From positions 62,001 to 126,000 of the forward strand of contig NZ_NWTM01000005.1 of NCBI RefSeq assembly GCF_004137795.1: a stretch of DNA of 64,000 nucleotides, written 5' to 3'. The position numbers and the translations under genes are program-made. Within the stretch, counting starts at the first letter, position 1; every line of letters begins with the position of its first letter. Source of the DNA: Pectobacterium zantedeschiae. GTDB lineage: Bacteria > Pseudomonadota > Gammaproteobacteria > Enterobacterales > Enterobacteriaceae. Positions 1-10,465 of this stretch are shown piece after piece. The notes below the pieces were generated by a model, which had not been told where the DNA came from, did not search any database, and was given only the letters and a program-made list of their open reading frames with translations.

Positions 1-2
1 CA

Positions 3-452
3 CAATGGCAAAAAAATGACATTAGTTCACAGGCAATGTCTCTTCTTGCCAATGAGGAAGTAAAGTTAAAAATATCTTATCTTGACCAAGATATTTTAAA
101 TATATTACTCATAGATAAAACAATATGGCTTGATAAAAAATACAATACACAATATAGCATTAATTATGAGCTTAACGAACCTAAACCAGTCAATCCTATA
201 AAGGATGAGACGGTTATGATTCATTATATCGGACCGACAAAACCTTGGCATAAATGGGCAGAAAATTACGCTTGCACGAAGTATTTCCTCGAGGCAAAAA
301 GAGCATCACCGTGGAATAAGTCGCCATTACTGCAAGCAACGACTACAAGCAACATGAGATACTGTGCTAAACATCAGTTTCATAATAATTTTATTTTATC
401 AGGTATCTTTAGCTATCTTAAATATTTTTATAGAAAATCACTATCAAAATAA
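3..452 (+). CDS. LPS-core glycosyltransferase, GT8 family (5' end outside window)
   Basis: This is the C-terminal part of a GT8 glycosyltransferase that adds a hexose to the LPS outer core at the inner membrane. The frame is open from base 3, before the first ATG at 36, so the true start lies upstream of the window. The visible part has the family's DQDILN motif followed by a hydrophobic strand, and the HYIGPTKPWHKWA segment typical of WaaI/WaaJ/WaaO-type enzymes. The sugar and acceptor cannot be told from this fragment. It is followed at 40 bp by more glycosyltransferases on the same strand. The AT-rich composition matches its neighbours and differs from the housekeeping genes downstream. 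Confidence 0.8.
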   Translation, partial: QWQKNDISSQAMSLLANEEVKLKISYLDQDILNILLIDKTIWLDKKYNTQYSINYELNEPKPVNPIKDETVMIHYIGPTKPWHKWAENYACTKYFLEAKRASPWNKSPLLQATTTSNMRYCAKHQFHNNFILSGIFSYLKYFYRKSLSK

Positions 453-491
453 TCGCCACCGTATCAAATTATAAAATCAGGAATATAAATA

Positions 492-1448
492 ATGAAGACA
501 TTGTTTCTAAAAAGAACTGGTGGTGGATTGAACAATCAAAAAATGATTTTCCTTGCCTTATTAATCGAAGCTATAGAAAAAAATGCGCCTATAGCGCTGC
601 CTTACTTCATTAATTTTATCGCTAAAAAAAGAAATAAAAACCTGAAAGATAAATTTTATTTCTCTTATACGTATAAATTTTTCCACAGGGATATCGATTT
701 ATTTACCGTTTTCGATGAGAAATCAGCAAATGTATTTTTTTCGAAATATAAAATAAAAATAAATAACTATACCACTTCTCGGTACACAGGAGAGAAACAC
801 AACCCTGACAAGTTATTTTTCAAAGGCGAATCGATTGTCAATGAATTTTTGAATAATCATGACTATAAAAACAGAAACATCGTTATCGACTTTTTTAAGT
901 ATTTCATTCCATCTGCGTATATGGAAAAAAAGATAGACTATTTTACTGCTCACGCCCTCCCATATGATGCAGTTTGCCAATTGCGAATAGAGAGTGATTG
1001 GCCGTTAGACATTGAAGACTCATGGGAGAAAAAACCAAATAGCGTTAACTCGACACCACTGGAACGCTGTAATCATATATTTAAAAAAATAAAAAAAACC
1101 TTACCCTCTCTAAAAACAATTTATATTACCTATGACAAAAGTGCTTTAACTTGCTCATTCAAAGATATCGAAAACTTAGCAAGAGATGAGTTTGGATTTA
1201 CATTAAAAGAGAAAAACTCGGCAGTTAATAATGAATTAACTCCTAAAAATGCATTAGAAGCATCGATTATTGATTTCGAAATTGCAGCACGCAGCAATAT
1301 ATTTATCGGTACAGACATGTCGACATTTACGTCAATCTCCGCAATTACTAAATTTTGTAGGGATGGGTATTTACCTAAAGATAGGTATTTATATAACCTT
1401 CCTGGGGAAGGATTATTTCTTGATAAAAAACTCGACCTTAACAATTAA
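492..1448 (+). CDS. putative fucosyltransferase-like glycosyltransferase (318 aa)
   Basis: I do not recognise a named orthologue. Residues 9-17 (RTGGGLNNQ) resemble the N-terminal nucleotide-sugar motif of GDP-fucose-using families (GT11, GT23, O-FucT type). The late segment IFIGTDMSTFTS, near residue 275, resembles the conserved C-terminal donor-binding region of the same superfamily. There is no signal peptide or membrane segment, as expected for a cytoplasmic LPS glycosyltransferase. The ATG at 492 follows an AGGAA ribosome site at 479-483. The gene is very AT-rich and sits between other glycosyltransferases, so a role in the LPS core or an attached glycan is inferred from context. Confidence 0.55.
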   Translation: MKTLFLKRTGGGLNNQKMIFLALLIEAIEKNAPIALPYFINFIAKKRNKNLKDKFYFSYTYKFFHRDIDLFTVFDEKSANVFFSKYKIKINNYTTSRYTGEKHNPDKLFFKGESIVNEFLNNHDYKNRNIVIDFFKYFIPSAYMEKKIDYFTAHALPYDAVCQLRIESDWPLDIEDSWEKKPNSVNSTPLERCNHIFKKIKKTLPSLKTIYITYDKSALTCSFKDIENLARDEFGFTLKEKNSAVNNELTPKNALEASIIDFEIAARSNIFIGTDMSTFTSISAITKFCRDGYLPKDRYLYNLPGEGLFLDKKLDLNN

Positions 1449-1565
1449 AAACCTTTATTTTTCAGATCGCTCATGTTAGTACATCATATCAATATTTATT
1501 AATAATATTTATTTTGATTGAAAGCACATATCCCTTACTTAATCATTAATATTAAAAGAGTTAAC

Positions 1566-2465
1566 ATGTTGATAAATGCGATTGTTGTTTTATATAATTC
1601 AGCAATTATGGATTCGCAAACCATAAAAGCAATTTTTAATTCGAACCACAAAGATATTGACCTCCACATTACTATATGGAACAACGGCCCAAGCCTTTTA
1701 AAAAGTGATGATGTAGATAATTATATATCTGAATGTAGGTTAGAAAAAATATCAACAACAGTTTATCAAGACATAAGAAACGTGTCTCTCAGCAAGATAT
1801 ATAATTTAATTTCAAAAAGAGATTTTTTTGATTTTTTGACTATCTTGGATCAAGACACAAAGATATCTCCAGAGTTTTTCTCTAATATCGTAGAAAATAC
1901 GGAGTACGAGTTAATTTGCCCAGAAATATATCTGGAGAACAACAACAACCAACTCGATTCCCCCGTCTACAGCGACTCTCTAAAGACAATCCCCTCAGGT
2001 GAATTTAATGCTAATAATATGTTAACCTGTGGTTCAGGAATTACTATTTCACGCTCATTATATGAAAAAGTCATTAAAAAGCATGGATTTATATTCGATG
2101 AATCATATGCGTTTTATTTAGCTGATCACAGTTTTTTATTTAATCTAAACAATTTCAGTTTTATAAAAGGAAAGTGCATAGGAAGAATAACTCATAACCT
2201 TTCCGGTTACGGTACCAATTATAGAAAGATGAAAGAAACGGCCAAATTAGAGCATGGACTCGCATTAATTTTAAGAAGAATACATAAACAGAAAAAAACC
2301 AATACGGTAAAAAATATTTTCCATGCTATAAAGTTTTCTATAAAATCGCGCTGTACTTACAAAAGCATGTTGAAAATAGTTACCTGTGCATTGACTAGAC
2401 ACCATCCAAGATCTAAATATAATATCGATAAAGAAAAAGAACCTACGGTTACATTTAAAATATAA
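1566..2465 (+). CDS. GT2 family glycosyltransferase, first of two tandem paralogues
   Basis: This is a probable rhamnosyltransferase-like GT2 enzyme of about 299 aa. It opens with LINAIVVLYN, the first strand of the GT-A fold, and carries TILDQDTK, whose DQD acts as the metal and nucleotide-binding motif. An upstream TTG at 1518 keeps the frame open, but the ATG at 1566 has an AAGAG ribosome site at 1556-1560 and aligns with the start of the next gene, so it is preferred. It shares IWNNGP, a RNVSLSKIYNL segment, the DQD motif and a C-terminal HPRS with the next gene, which points to a local duplication. The composition is very AT-rich. Confidence 0.75.
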   Translation: MLINAIVVLYNSAIMDSQTIKAIFNSNHKDIDLHITIWNNGPSLLKSDDVDNYISECRLEKISTTVYQDIRNVSLSKIYNLISKRDFFDFLTILDQDTKISPEFFSNIVENTEYELICPEIYLENNNNQLDSPVYSDSLKTIPSGEFNANNMLTCGSGITISRSLYEKVIKKHGFIFDESYAFYLADHSFLFNLNNFSFIKGKCIGRITHNLSGYGTNYRKMKETAKLEHGLALILRRIHKQKKTNTVKNIFHAIKFSIKSRCTYKSMLKIVTCALTRHHPRSKYNIDKEKEPTVTFKI

Positions 2466-2504
2466 GAGACTAATTATAAATCTAATATATTGGATGTTGT
2501 GAAA

Positions 2505-3401
2505 ATGAACATGACTGCTGTTGTTATTTTATACAATACATATCTTCTTGAATCAGAGACATTACAAAGTATTTTAATCAACAAACTTCACAACATTAAT
2601 CTCACGTTAAAAATATGGAATAACGGCCCAAATTATTTAGAAGAAGAAGATATAAATAAATTTTTCTCTTTTTGTTCGAAATCGGGTATAAATGTTGATA
2701 TTTTCCAAGATAAAAGAAATGTATCACTCTCTAAGATATATAATCTTTTTATTAATGAAAAAAACTATGATTACATTACAATATTAGATCAAGATTCAAC
2801 GCTTCCCGAAGATTTTTTTGCAAAAATATTTCATGGAAAAAAAACAGACATTATAATACCGCTGATCTTTTCAAACATAAATGAAATAGTAGCTCAAACG
2901 CATCCATACAGATTATATGATGGCGAAAAAATAGTCACCGAATGTTCTATAAATCAAAAAATAGAAACCGTTATGTCTGGTATTACGTTATCCAGTAATT
3001 TTACAGAGACGATTATAAAAAATTGGAATTCTGTTTTCGAGGAAAGATTGGGATTCTATGGAATAGATAGTGATTTTTTTAAAAGATTAAACGAAATGGA
3101 ATCATTATCAAACATATCTGTTTGCTGCAAAAATAAAATACACCACTCTTTCGCACTCTTAGACCCTAATCAATCAATGAGTGAATTCAGGAAAATGGAA
3201 TTATTCTATTTTAAAATTTTTTCCCGGATAGCCTATCAAAAAAAAGGCCCCATCAGTACCCTCTGGGTCACTCTACGTGATTTCATAAGAATGAAGAATA
3301 ATTTTGTTACAACGTACAATTTAGTTATGTTTGTGCTTAGAAAACGTCATCCCAGATCTATCTTTGATATAAGAAACCACCGTCCTACTCATAGACTATA
3401 A
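2505..3401 (+). CDS. GT2 family glycosyltransferase, second tandem paralogue
   Basis: This 298-aa protein is a paralogue of the preceding gene. Shared landmarks in order are AVVILYN, IWNNGP, RNVSLSKIYNL, TILDQD and HPRS near the C-terminus. The frame is open from a TTG at 2490, but the ATG at 2505 gives the N-terminus matching the paralogue and the GT2 fold. The two copies have diverged widely outside these motifs, so they probably transfer to different positions or use different sugars. It lies 39 bp after the first copy and 29 bp before waaE on the same strand, consistent with one transcript. The donor sugar cannot be deduced. Confidence 0.75.
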   Translation: MNMTAVVILYNTYLLESETLQSILINKLHNINLTLKIWNNGPNYLEEEDINKFFSFCSKSGINVDIFQDKRNVSLSKIYNLFINEKNYDYITILDQDSTLPEDFFAKIFHGKKTDIIIPLIFSNINEIVAQTHPYRLYDGEKIVTECSINQKIETVMSGITLSSNFTETIIKNWNSVFEERLGFYGIDSDFFKRLNEMESLSNISVCCKNKIHHSFALLDPNQSMSEFRKMELFYFKIFSRIAYQKKGPISTLWVTLRDFIRMKNNFVTTYNLVMFVLRKRHPRSIFDIRNHRPTHRL

Positions 3402-3430
3402 CTATAAAATATCTCCATAAGGAATAAAAA

Positions 3431-4201
3431 TTGAGAAAGCGCTTATCTATTGGAATAATCACAAAAAACGAATCCGAACTAATAGAAGAGTGTCTGCAAT
3501 CTGTTAATTGGGCAGATGAAATCATTGTTGTCGATTCTGGAAGTACAGATAATACGGTAGAAATAGCGCACCGATACGGCGCAAAAGTGTATCAACACGA
3601 TGACTGGCAAGGGTATGGCAAACAAAGGCAACGAGCACAGAGCTATGCCAGTGGAGACTATATCTTCTTTATTGATGCCGATGAAAGAGTTACCCCTGAA
3701 CTACGCCAATCAATTGAAGACGTGTTATCCAAATCCAATCTGGATGATAAAATAGTCTACTCTTGCGCACGAAAAAATCTCTTTCTTGGCCGCTTTATGA
3801 AACATAGCGGCTGGTACCCCGATAAAGTGCTACGACTCTACGCGAATCATCGCTATCAGTATAATGATAACAGCGTACATGAGTCATTGGATTATGGTGA
3901 TGCCCCTGTTCAATATTTATCTGGTGATCTTAAACATTTAACCTGTCGTGACTTCTCCGTATTCCAACAAAAACAGTTACGTTATGCTTCTGCATGGGCA
4001 AAAGAACGTTATATAAAAGGTAAGTCTTGCAGCTATATTTCAATATTTATTCACACCATATTCTCATTTTTAAAGACATGGCTATTCAGAGCAGGATTTT
4101 TAGATGGGAAGCAAGGATTATTACTCGCATTTGTCAATGCTCAGTATACCTTTAACAAATACACCGAGTTATGGTCACTAAATAATAATGAAAATCATTA
4201 G
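3431..4201 (+). CDS. waaE: LPS core beta-1,4-glucosyltransferase WaaE (KdtX family)
   Basis: This 256-aa GT2 protein matches WaaE/KdtX, which adds glucose to L-glycero-D-manno-heptose I of the inner core in Serratia, Klebsiella and relatives. Visible landmarks are the N-terminal IGIITKNE strand, [10 protein letters not shown] near residue 34, and FFIDADER near residue 78 carrying the DAD metal-binding motif. The start is TTG at 3431, supported by an AAGGA ribosome site seven bases upstream; no ATG lies in a suitable place. In Enterobacterales waaE often lies close to waaA and coaD, as here. Confidence 0.88.
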   Translation: MRKRLSIGIITKNESELIEECLQSVNWADEIIVVDSGSTDNTVEIAHRYGAKVYQHDDWQGYGKQRQRAQSYASGDYIFFIDADERVTPELRQSIEDVLSKSNLDDKIVYSCARKNLFLGRFMKHSGWYPDKVLRLYANHRYQYNDNSVHESLDYGDAPVQYLSGDLKHLTCRDFSVFQQKQLRYASAWAKERYIKGKSCSYISIFIHTIFSFLKTWLFRAGFLDGKQGLLLAFVNAQYTFNKYTELWSLNNNENH

Positions 4202-4237
4202 CTCAAACTTATTTAAATAATAAATTAGGTAAATAAA

Positions 4238-5131
4238 ATGGACGTTAGCTACTCGGCTACTCAGCGCCACCCACTTGATAAACAACACATAAAACTGAGT
4301 TACATCACTCACTTTTATTGTAATCAAAATGATCCACAATCTGTTTTCTCTTTATTAATGGAGTATGAAAAACTTCCTTTAGATATCCGAGAAGCTGTTG
4401 AGTTTGTTATTGTCGATGATGGTTCACCGATTGAATACGATACAGGAAAATATCAGCTTAATATCACTTGGTTACGTATAAAAGAAGATATCCGCTGGAA
4501 TCAAGCAGGTGCACGTAATCTTGGCGTGATCTACGCAAAATCAGACAAAATAATCATCCTCGACCTCGACCAAGAATTGCCGGAAAATACATTCCGTTAC
4601 CTTATAAATCATAAAAACCCCGGTAGAAATTTCTACAAGATTTATCACGAATGCCGAGAAAATGGTTTTATCGATCGCGGCAAGACGTATAATATCGGTG
4701 ATTATTACCATGGACATTCAAATACTTTCTTTATGTCTCGTGCCAGATTTATGCGGTTTTGGGGATATGACGAGGAATTCGCTGGTAATTACGGTTCCGA
4801 AGATTTTCGTTTCGTAAAATTTCACAAGTACCATGGCTCAAAGCAGCGTTATTTGCCAAAAAACATCCGTTGTTTTGAAAGAAATGTAGATAGAAAAAAA
4901 AGCTATCATTCATTGAATCGAGATTTAACTGCGAATACACCTGTCGATCTGCGTAAAAAACAGGAATGCTCACTATTCGGAGCAGAGTACGGACATAGCC
5001 GTATATTTCTTAATTATACTTGGGAAATTAAATACCAGAACAACCTCATTCCACAAACACTTCCTCCAGAAAAAAAATGGTGGCGACCTTTATGGTGGTT
5101 CCGCTATCTTTTTAGCTCACTTTCAAAATAA
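4238..5131 (+). CDS. glycosyltransferase with GT2 / galactosyltransferase-like fold
   Basis: This 297-aa cytoplasmic protein has a GT-A fold. VIVDDGSP near residue 65 and ILDLDQELP near residue 108 give the two acidic motifs. WNQAGARNLGV and a later segment with HSNTFFMSR and WGYDEEF resemble the acceptor side of GT7-like galactosyltransferases. It follows waaE by 36 bp on the same strand and precedes waaA, so an LPS-core step is likely. The specific sugar is unknown. Confidence 0.7.
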   Translation: MDVSYSATQRHPLDKQHIKLSYITHFYCNQNDPQSVFSLLMEYEKLPLDIREAVEFVIVDDGSPIEYDTGKYQLNITWLRIKEDIRWNQAGARNLGVIYAKSDKIIILDLDQELPENTFRYLINHKNPGRNFYKIYHECRENGFIDRGKTYNIGDYYHGHSNTFFMSRARFMRFWGYDEEFAGNYGSEDFRFVKFHKYHGSKQRYLPKNIRCFERNVDRKKSYHSLNRDLTANTPVDLRKKQECSLFGAEYGHSRIFLNYTWEIKYQNNLIPQTLPPEKKWWRPLWWFRYLFSSLSK

Positions 5132-5318
5132 AGCACACTTTCGCTAATGAGTTTCATTCTCATATGATAATGATTGTAATATCATCGTTGTGTAATGGAA
5201 CTCATTTTTGAGCTTTTTGATGATCTCGCTGCCGTTAGCGTAGCGATATCTTGAACATAGTCATTTCAATCCAAAACCGATAAAATCCCCCCAGCGATAA
5301 CCGATAATAGTAGATCTT

Positions 5319-6596
5319 ATGTTACAAACTCTCTACACCATCATCCTGTACCTCATCCAGCCGCTGATTTGGGTTCGTCTGTGGCTTCGTGGCCGCAAGG
5401 CACCTGCCTATCGTCGGCGCTGGGGTGAACGCTACGGTTTTTGTGCAGAGAAGGTCAAACCAGACGGTATCATGCTGCATTCGGTCTCAGTGGGTGAAAC
5501 GCTGGCCGCCATCCCTCTGGTTAGAGCATTGCGCCATCGTTATCCTAATCTGCCGATCACAGTAACAACCATGACGCCGACCGGTTCCGAGCGCGTACGA
5601 TCGGCTTTTGGTGACACCGTCTATCACGTTTATCTACCTTATGATTTACCCTGTGCCCTGAAACGCTTTTTTGATCAGGTTCGTCCAAAAATCGTCATCA
5701 TTATGGAAACGGAACTCTGGCCAAACCTGATCGCGGAGCTGCATAAACGTGAAATTCCGCTGGTCATTGCGAATGCTCGGCTGTCAGAACGCTCCGCGGC
5801 TGGTTACAAGAAGATCGGCAAGCTCATGCGCCATATCTTGCAGCGCATTACCCTCGTCGCGGCACAAAATCAGGAAGATGGTAATCGATTTATCGATCTT
5901 GGCCTAAAGCGCTCAAGCCTGAAAGTAACCGGTAGCCTCAAATTTGATATCTCCGTAACGCCAGAGTTGGCAGCGCGAGCCATTACATTACGTCGGCAAT
6001 GGGCGCCACATCGCCCAGTGTGGATAGCCACCAGTACGCATGAAGGCGAAGAAGCGATCGTTCTGGCCGCTCACCGACAACTCCTTGCCACCTATCCCGA
6101 TTTATTACTGATTCTTGTTCCTCGCCACCCGGAACGTTTCTCCACCACACAGGCGTTAGCAGAAAATCAGAGATTCACCTACACACTGCGCAGCAGCGGT
6201 GAACAGCCTTCTGCAAACACTCAGGTGGTTATTGGGGATACCATGGGCGAGCTGATGCTGTTGTACGGCATCGCTGACCTGGCTTTTGTTGGTGGAAGCT
6301 TGGTTGAACGAGGCGGGCATAATCCGTTAGAAGCAGCAGCCCATGCGATTCCGGTATTGATGGGACCACATACTTTCAATTTCAAAGACATCTGCAACAA
6401 ACTCGATCAGGCTGATGGACTGATTACCGTGACCGATGCTGACTCACTTGGAAGAGAAGTGGGAAAACTCCTCGCTGACGAAGACTACCGCCTCTACTAT
6501 GGTCGACACGCCGTAGAAGTATTACACCAAAACCAGGGTGCACTGCAGATGCTGCTAACGCTACTGGAACCTTATTTACCCCAGCGAACACAGTGA
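5319..6596 (+). CDS. waaA: 3-deoxy-D-manno-octulosonic acid transferase
   Basis: WaaA (KdtA) transfers Kdo from CMP-Kdo to lipid IVA, the first committed step of the inner core, on the cytoplasmic face of the inner membrane. The 425-aa product equals the family length and aligns with E. coli WaaA throughout. An N-terminal membrane anchor lies at residues 1-20, HSVSVGET near residue 55 carries the catalytic glutamate, and VGGSLVERGGHNPLE is the GT30 nucleotide-binding region. The 187-bp gap before it and the change to ordinary base composition suggest a promoter of its own. coaD follows 36 bp later. Confidence 0.97.
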   Translation: MLQTLYTIILYLIQPLIWVRLWLRGRKAPAYRRRWGERYGFCAEKVKPDGIMLHSVSVGETLAAIPLVRALRHRYPNLPITVTTMTPTGSERVRSAFGDTVYHVYLPYDLPCALKRFFDQVRPKIVIIMETELWPNLIAELHKREIPLVIANARLSERSAAGYKKIGKLMRHILQRITLVAAQNQEDGNRFIDLGLKRSSLKVTGSLKFDISVTPELAARAITLRRQWAPHRPVWIATSTHEGEEAIVLAAHRQLLATYPDLLLILVPRHPERFSTTQALAENQRFTYTLRSSGEQPSANTQVVIGDTMGELMLLYGIADLAFVGGSLVERGGHNPLEAAAHAIPVLMGPHTFNFKDICNKLDQADGLITVTDADSLGREVGKLLADEDYRLYYGRHAVEVLHQNQGALQMLLTLLEPYLPQRTQ

Positions 6597-6620
6597 AGCA
6601 GCTATTGAAGTTGTGAATAA

Positions 6621-7109
<489 letters not shown>

Positions 7110-7130
7110 TTGATATTTACTATGTGGATT

Positions 7131-7661
7131 TTATTTTTTCCTATATCCGGTTCGTTTTTTTAGGCTATTCTTCCATTTGTAAAATGACCTATAGAAAAGG
7201 CCTTCTTTCATTACTTCTGCTGCAGGAAAAACACTAATTTTTTCAAACCACGCTTTCAGTAAGTTAATATCCCCACTATTTTTCTTCAGAGTATCTAATT
7301 CACAATAAAGCGGTTCCCAGGCATTTTTATTAGCATAATAATGAATAAAATAATCGGTAGATGGGGATAAATGGTCTATATTTTCTAATACAACAGAGAT
7401 CGCGACCTGCTCCAACGTATGCTGTTTAACACCATACTCATGCAGGTTATCCATAATAATCGAAGCATCCTGCATCTTATTTCCCAGGCCTTTAGGTAAT
7501 CCCACGACACCTGAGTTCCACTGACTCGATTCCTTATGTACTGCGTAACCTAACATATCTATATTTCTCACAGCATGCCAATAAACTCTAAATATAAAAA
7601 TTGGCTTTGTAAATGGTACTCCTCTCGCCCAAAAGCTAATGTATAAAAAATCACACGTCAC
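7131..7661 (-). CDS. unknown protein, possibly an N-terminally truncated glycosyltransferase-like protein
   Basis: This 176-aa protein is not recognised with certainty. A central stretch with QWNSGVVGLPK, then LHEYGVKQHTLEQVA and DYFIHYYANK, resembles the C-terminal half of a family of uncharacterised proteins with a nucleotide-sugar-transferase fold. The N-terminal half, which should hold the donor-binding acidic motif, is absent. The start is a GTG with a weak context, and an overlapping ATG in another frame ends after four codons. The gene lies 88 bp downstream of the GT9 gene on the same strand and is AT-rich. It may be a decaying remnant; the reading as a working small protein cannot be excluded. 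Confidence 0.5.
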   Translation of the reverse strand: MTCDFLYISFWARGVPFTKPIFIFRVYWHAVRNIDMLGYAVHKESSQWNSGVVGLPKGLGNKMQDASIIMDNLHEYGVKQHTLEQVAISVVLENIDHLSPSTDYFIHYYANKNAWEPLYCELDTLKKNSGDINLLKAWFEKISVFPAAEVMKEGLFYRSFYKWKNSLKKRTGYRKK

Positions 7662-7749
7662 TCATAGCGATTGCCTGAAAAAAAATAAATCAATACAATA
7701 CATTATGTAAACTCAATAAAGATACATTCCCCTACATTATTTAATCTCT

Positions 7750-8742
7750 TTAATGAGAGTTTTTAAAACTACAGCCCAATGTCAAAATAGCATTTTTAAC
7801 ATCATCAACATAGATCGAATCAACCCTATCCCCTCGATATAAAACTATATTTTTTACACCTATAGGATACCAGCGTAAATATTTCTCTGGCCTTGCTTCG
7901 AATAGACTAACAACAGGTATTTGCAACGCAGCCCCAAAATGAACCGGAGCACTATCAGCGGAAACGACTATATCAAGGTGACTCATCGCTGCAATAAGAT
8001 CGGGTACTGTCTTAGGTCTTATATAACAGGAAGGTGAAAGCTCTAATGCATCGTTTTCAAATACATCATCTGGACTACAAAATATTTTTATATTAAAATC
8101 ATCACCCAACTCTCCCGCTAGCTGAAACCAATTATTTCTTGGCCATTGTCGAGAAAAACATTTGTTAGATATAAAAAACCCAACATTGTATTTACTCTTA
8201 TTTTTTATTATTCTCTCCCACTTCATCTTTAATTCGCTATTCGGGTATAAATATAAATTCATTTTTTTTATATCAGGCATACCCAATTCTGGTACCAACT
8301 GATACCCGGAAATAACTTCATGTATTATAGGCCGCTGCGTAATATGTCCGATATTTCGATCATCAAATTCTGTTTCTTTGGTGTGCCAACGCTTATCTTT
8401 AATATTCAGCCAACGGGAAAATTGAATAGAGTTTTTATTCATACCACCATTAGGAATGATCATGAGATCGAACTTCAAGCGCCTAAGGCGCATGATGAGT
8501 GAAAATTTATCTATTAGTGAAAAAAATAACCCACTACGTGGGTTCCTATGCCTATTTTTACTGTAGATATAGTGATACACATCAGTAACATCAGGATTTC
8601 CTGCCAAAACAGCAGAATTATACTGATTTGCCAATACATGTATCTCCGCTATTGGCCACTGTGTTCTTAACGAACGGATCAATGCTGTGGTGCAGACCAT
8701 ATCGCCAAGGAAATCAATTCTCATCACCAAGATACGCTGCAT
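7750..8742 (-). CDS. GT9 family heptosyltransferase-like glycosyltransferase
   Basis: This 330-aa protein has the GT9 pattern. The N-terminus MQRILVMRIDFLGDMV is the RxxxxGDxxxxxP-like acceptor-side motif, and FFISNKCFSRQWP and VVSADSAPVHFGAALQIP form the ADP-heptose-binding C-terminal domain. The enzyme should add a heptose to the LPS core from the cytoplasm. It lies 42 bp downstream of mutM on the same strand, so it may be transcribed from the mutM side, and it is much more AT-rich than mutM. It belongs functionally to the waa cluster although it is on the opposite strand from waaA. The acceptor (WaaC, WaaF, WaaQ or other type) is not resolved. Confidence 0.83.
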   Translation of the reverse strand: MQRILVMRIDFLGDMVCTTALIRSLRTQWPIAEIHVLANQYNSAVLAGNPDVTDVYHYIYSKNRHRNPRSGLFFSLIDKFSLIMRLRRLKFDLMIIPNGGMNKNSIQFSRWLNIKDKRWHTKETEFDDRNIGHITQRPIIHEVISGYQLVPELGMPDIKKMNLYLYPNSELKMKWERIIKNKSKYNVGFFISNKCFSRQWPRNNWFQLAGELGDDFNIKIFCSPDDVFENDALELSPSCYIRPKTVPDLIAAMSHLDIVVSADSAPVHFGAALQIPVVSLFEARPEKYLRWYPIGVKNIVLYRGDRVDSIYVDDVKNAILTLGCSFKNSH

Positions 8743-8784
8743 ATCTATTTATCTTTCTATATGTTAAAGGTTAATGTTTTACCT

Positions 8785-9594
8785 TCACTTCTGACAACGA
8801 CGACAGAAAAACGTGCTGCGCTGTCCATGTTTTGCTGTTTCTATCGGCGTTCCACATGTCCGGCAAGGTTCACCGTTACGCCCATAGACGCGTAACTCTT
8901 GCGCGAAATAGCCGGGTTTGCCGTCTGATTGCAAAAAGTCACGCAGCGTTGTGCCCCCCTGCTCAATCGAAAGCTGTAGCACCTGTTTAATCACGCTCAC
9001 CAGTATGGCTGCATCGTTTTCATTTAACGATCCGGCCGCTCTGTCAGGGTGGATGCCAGCAGCAAACAGCGATTCGCTCGCGTAAATATTACCTACGCCA
9101 ACCACCACTTTGTTATCCATAATCCACTGCTTGATCGCTGTTTTTTTACCACGTGACGCCTGATAGAGATAATCCGCGGAGAATTCCGCCTCTAACGGCT
9201 CCGGTCCCAGATGCGCCAATACCGAACTGGTTTCAGGATTTTCCGTCCACAGCCAGGCACCAAAGCGTCGGGGATCGGTGTAACGTAGCACCTTACCGCT
9301 GTCCATCACCAAATCGACATGATCGTGCTTTTCCGGCTCACTATATTCTGGCAGCACCCTCAGGCTACCAGACATGCCAAGATGTACAATAATCCAGCCA
9401 CGCGTGAGTTCAATCAACAGATATTTGGCACGCCGACGCACGCTTAGCACCGGCTCATCGCTCAGTGAAAGAATTTCAGTTGATACTGGCCAGCGTAGAC
9501 GCGAGTTCCTCACTTCAGCATAAAGGATAGTGTGACCAACAAGATACGGTGAAATCCCCCGACGACTGGTTTCAACCTCTGGTAATTCGGGCAT
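8785..9594 (-). CDS. mutM: formamidopyrimidine-DNA glycosylase
   Basis: MutM (Fpg) removes 8-oxoguanine and formamidopyrimidines from DNA and cuts the abasic site. The mature N-terminus after Met is PELPEVE, with the catalytic proline 2 and glutamate 3. The C-terminal zinc finger has its four cysteines in CRTCG and FFCRRCQ. At 269 aa it has the family length. It lies downstream of rpmG with a terminator between them. Confidence 0.97.
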   Translation of the reverse strand: MPELPEVETSRRGISPYLVGHTILYAEVRNSRLRWPVSTEILSLSDEPVLSVRRRAKYLLIELTRGWIIVHLGMSGSLRVLPEYSEPEKHDHVDLVMDSGKVLRYTDPRRFGAWLWTENPETSSVLAHLGPEPLEAEFSADYLYQASRGKKTAIKQWIMDNKVVVGVGNIYASESLFAAGIHPDRAAGSLNENDAAILVSVIKQVLQLSIEQGGTTLRDFLQSDGKPGYFAQELRVYGRNGEPCRTCGTPIETAKHGQRSTFFCRRCQK

Positions 9595-9770
9595 GTACGT
9601 CCCCTGATAAAGATGGCTAAATTAGCATAAACAGCAGGATACCATCAGTGACAGCCCGCACAGCAAGGGGATGCGACGGAAAACAACGCTATCGCTGACG
9701 CATTTACCCACAGCGATTAAAGCAAATCAGTTACAACAAATCGACAGGTGCCTAACTGAAAATTGCCAAA

Positions 9771-9796
9771 AAAAACCCAGCCTTGGCTGGGTTTTT
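9771..9796 (-). terminator. terminator of rpmB-rpmG
   Basis: The stem ACCCAGCC / GGCTGGGT has a two-base loop and is flanked by an A-run on one side and a T-run on the other. It can stop transcription from rpmG on the minus strand 17 bp after its stop codon, and is near-symmetric, so it may act in both directions. Confidence 0.85.
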
Positions 9797-9812
9797 CATA
9801 AAAGAGCAAAAA

Positions 9813-9983
<171 letters not shown>

Positions 9984-9991
9984 TCAGTTCC

Positions 9992-10249
<258 letters not shown>

Positions 10250-10294
10250 TCAGCTCGAGCTTCGTATAGGGTTTGGCCGCCTCGTCAGGCTTTA

Positions 10295-10359
10295 GAGCCC
10301 ATCTCAGCAACTTCACTGAAAAGACTCTGTCATCAGGATAAACCTGCTGAGATAGGCTC
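10295..10359 (-). repeat. inverted repeat in the rpmB leader
   Basis: GAGCCCATCTCAGCA at 10295-10309 pairs with TGCTGAGATAGGCTC at 10345-10359; 14 of 15 positions are complementary and the loop is about 35 bases. It lies inside the predicted 5' untranslated leader of rpmBG. No T-run follows on the minus strand, so it is not a simple terminator. A regulatory or mRNA-protecting leader structure is an inference. Confidence 0.6.
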
Positions 10360-10393
10360 TTAACGCCACACCCAAGATTCTCAAAGGTGGCGT

Positions 10394-10422
10394 AGTATAC
10401 GCTCTGAAGCGTAAGTGCTCAA
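10394..10422 (-). promoter_or_regulatory. sigma-70 promoter for rpmB-rpmG
   Basis: On the minus strand a -35 box TTGAGC (10417-10422) is separated by exactly 17 bases from a -10 box TATACT (10394-10399). Transcription would start near 10387, giving a leader of roughly 160 nt before rpmB. Confidence 0.75.
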
Positions 10423-10465
10423 GTCCCGAACAGCTAAAGATCCCATTGGATCGCGGAAATATCTG

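Noticed and set aside
5160-5185. ATGATAATGATTGTAATATC upstream of waaA as a Fur box
   Set aside because: The match to the Fur consensus is partial and no iron-related gene is present.
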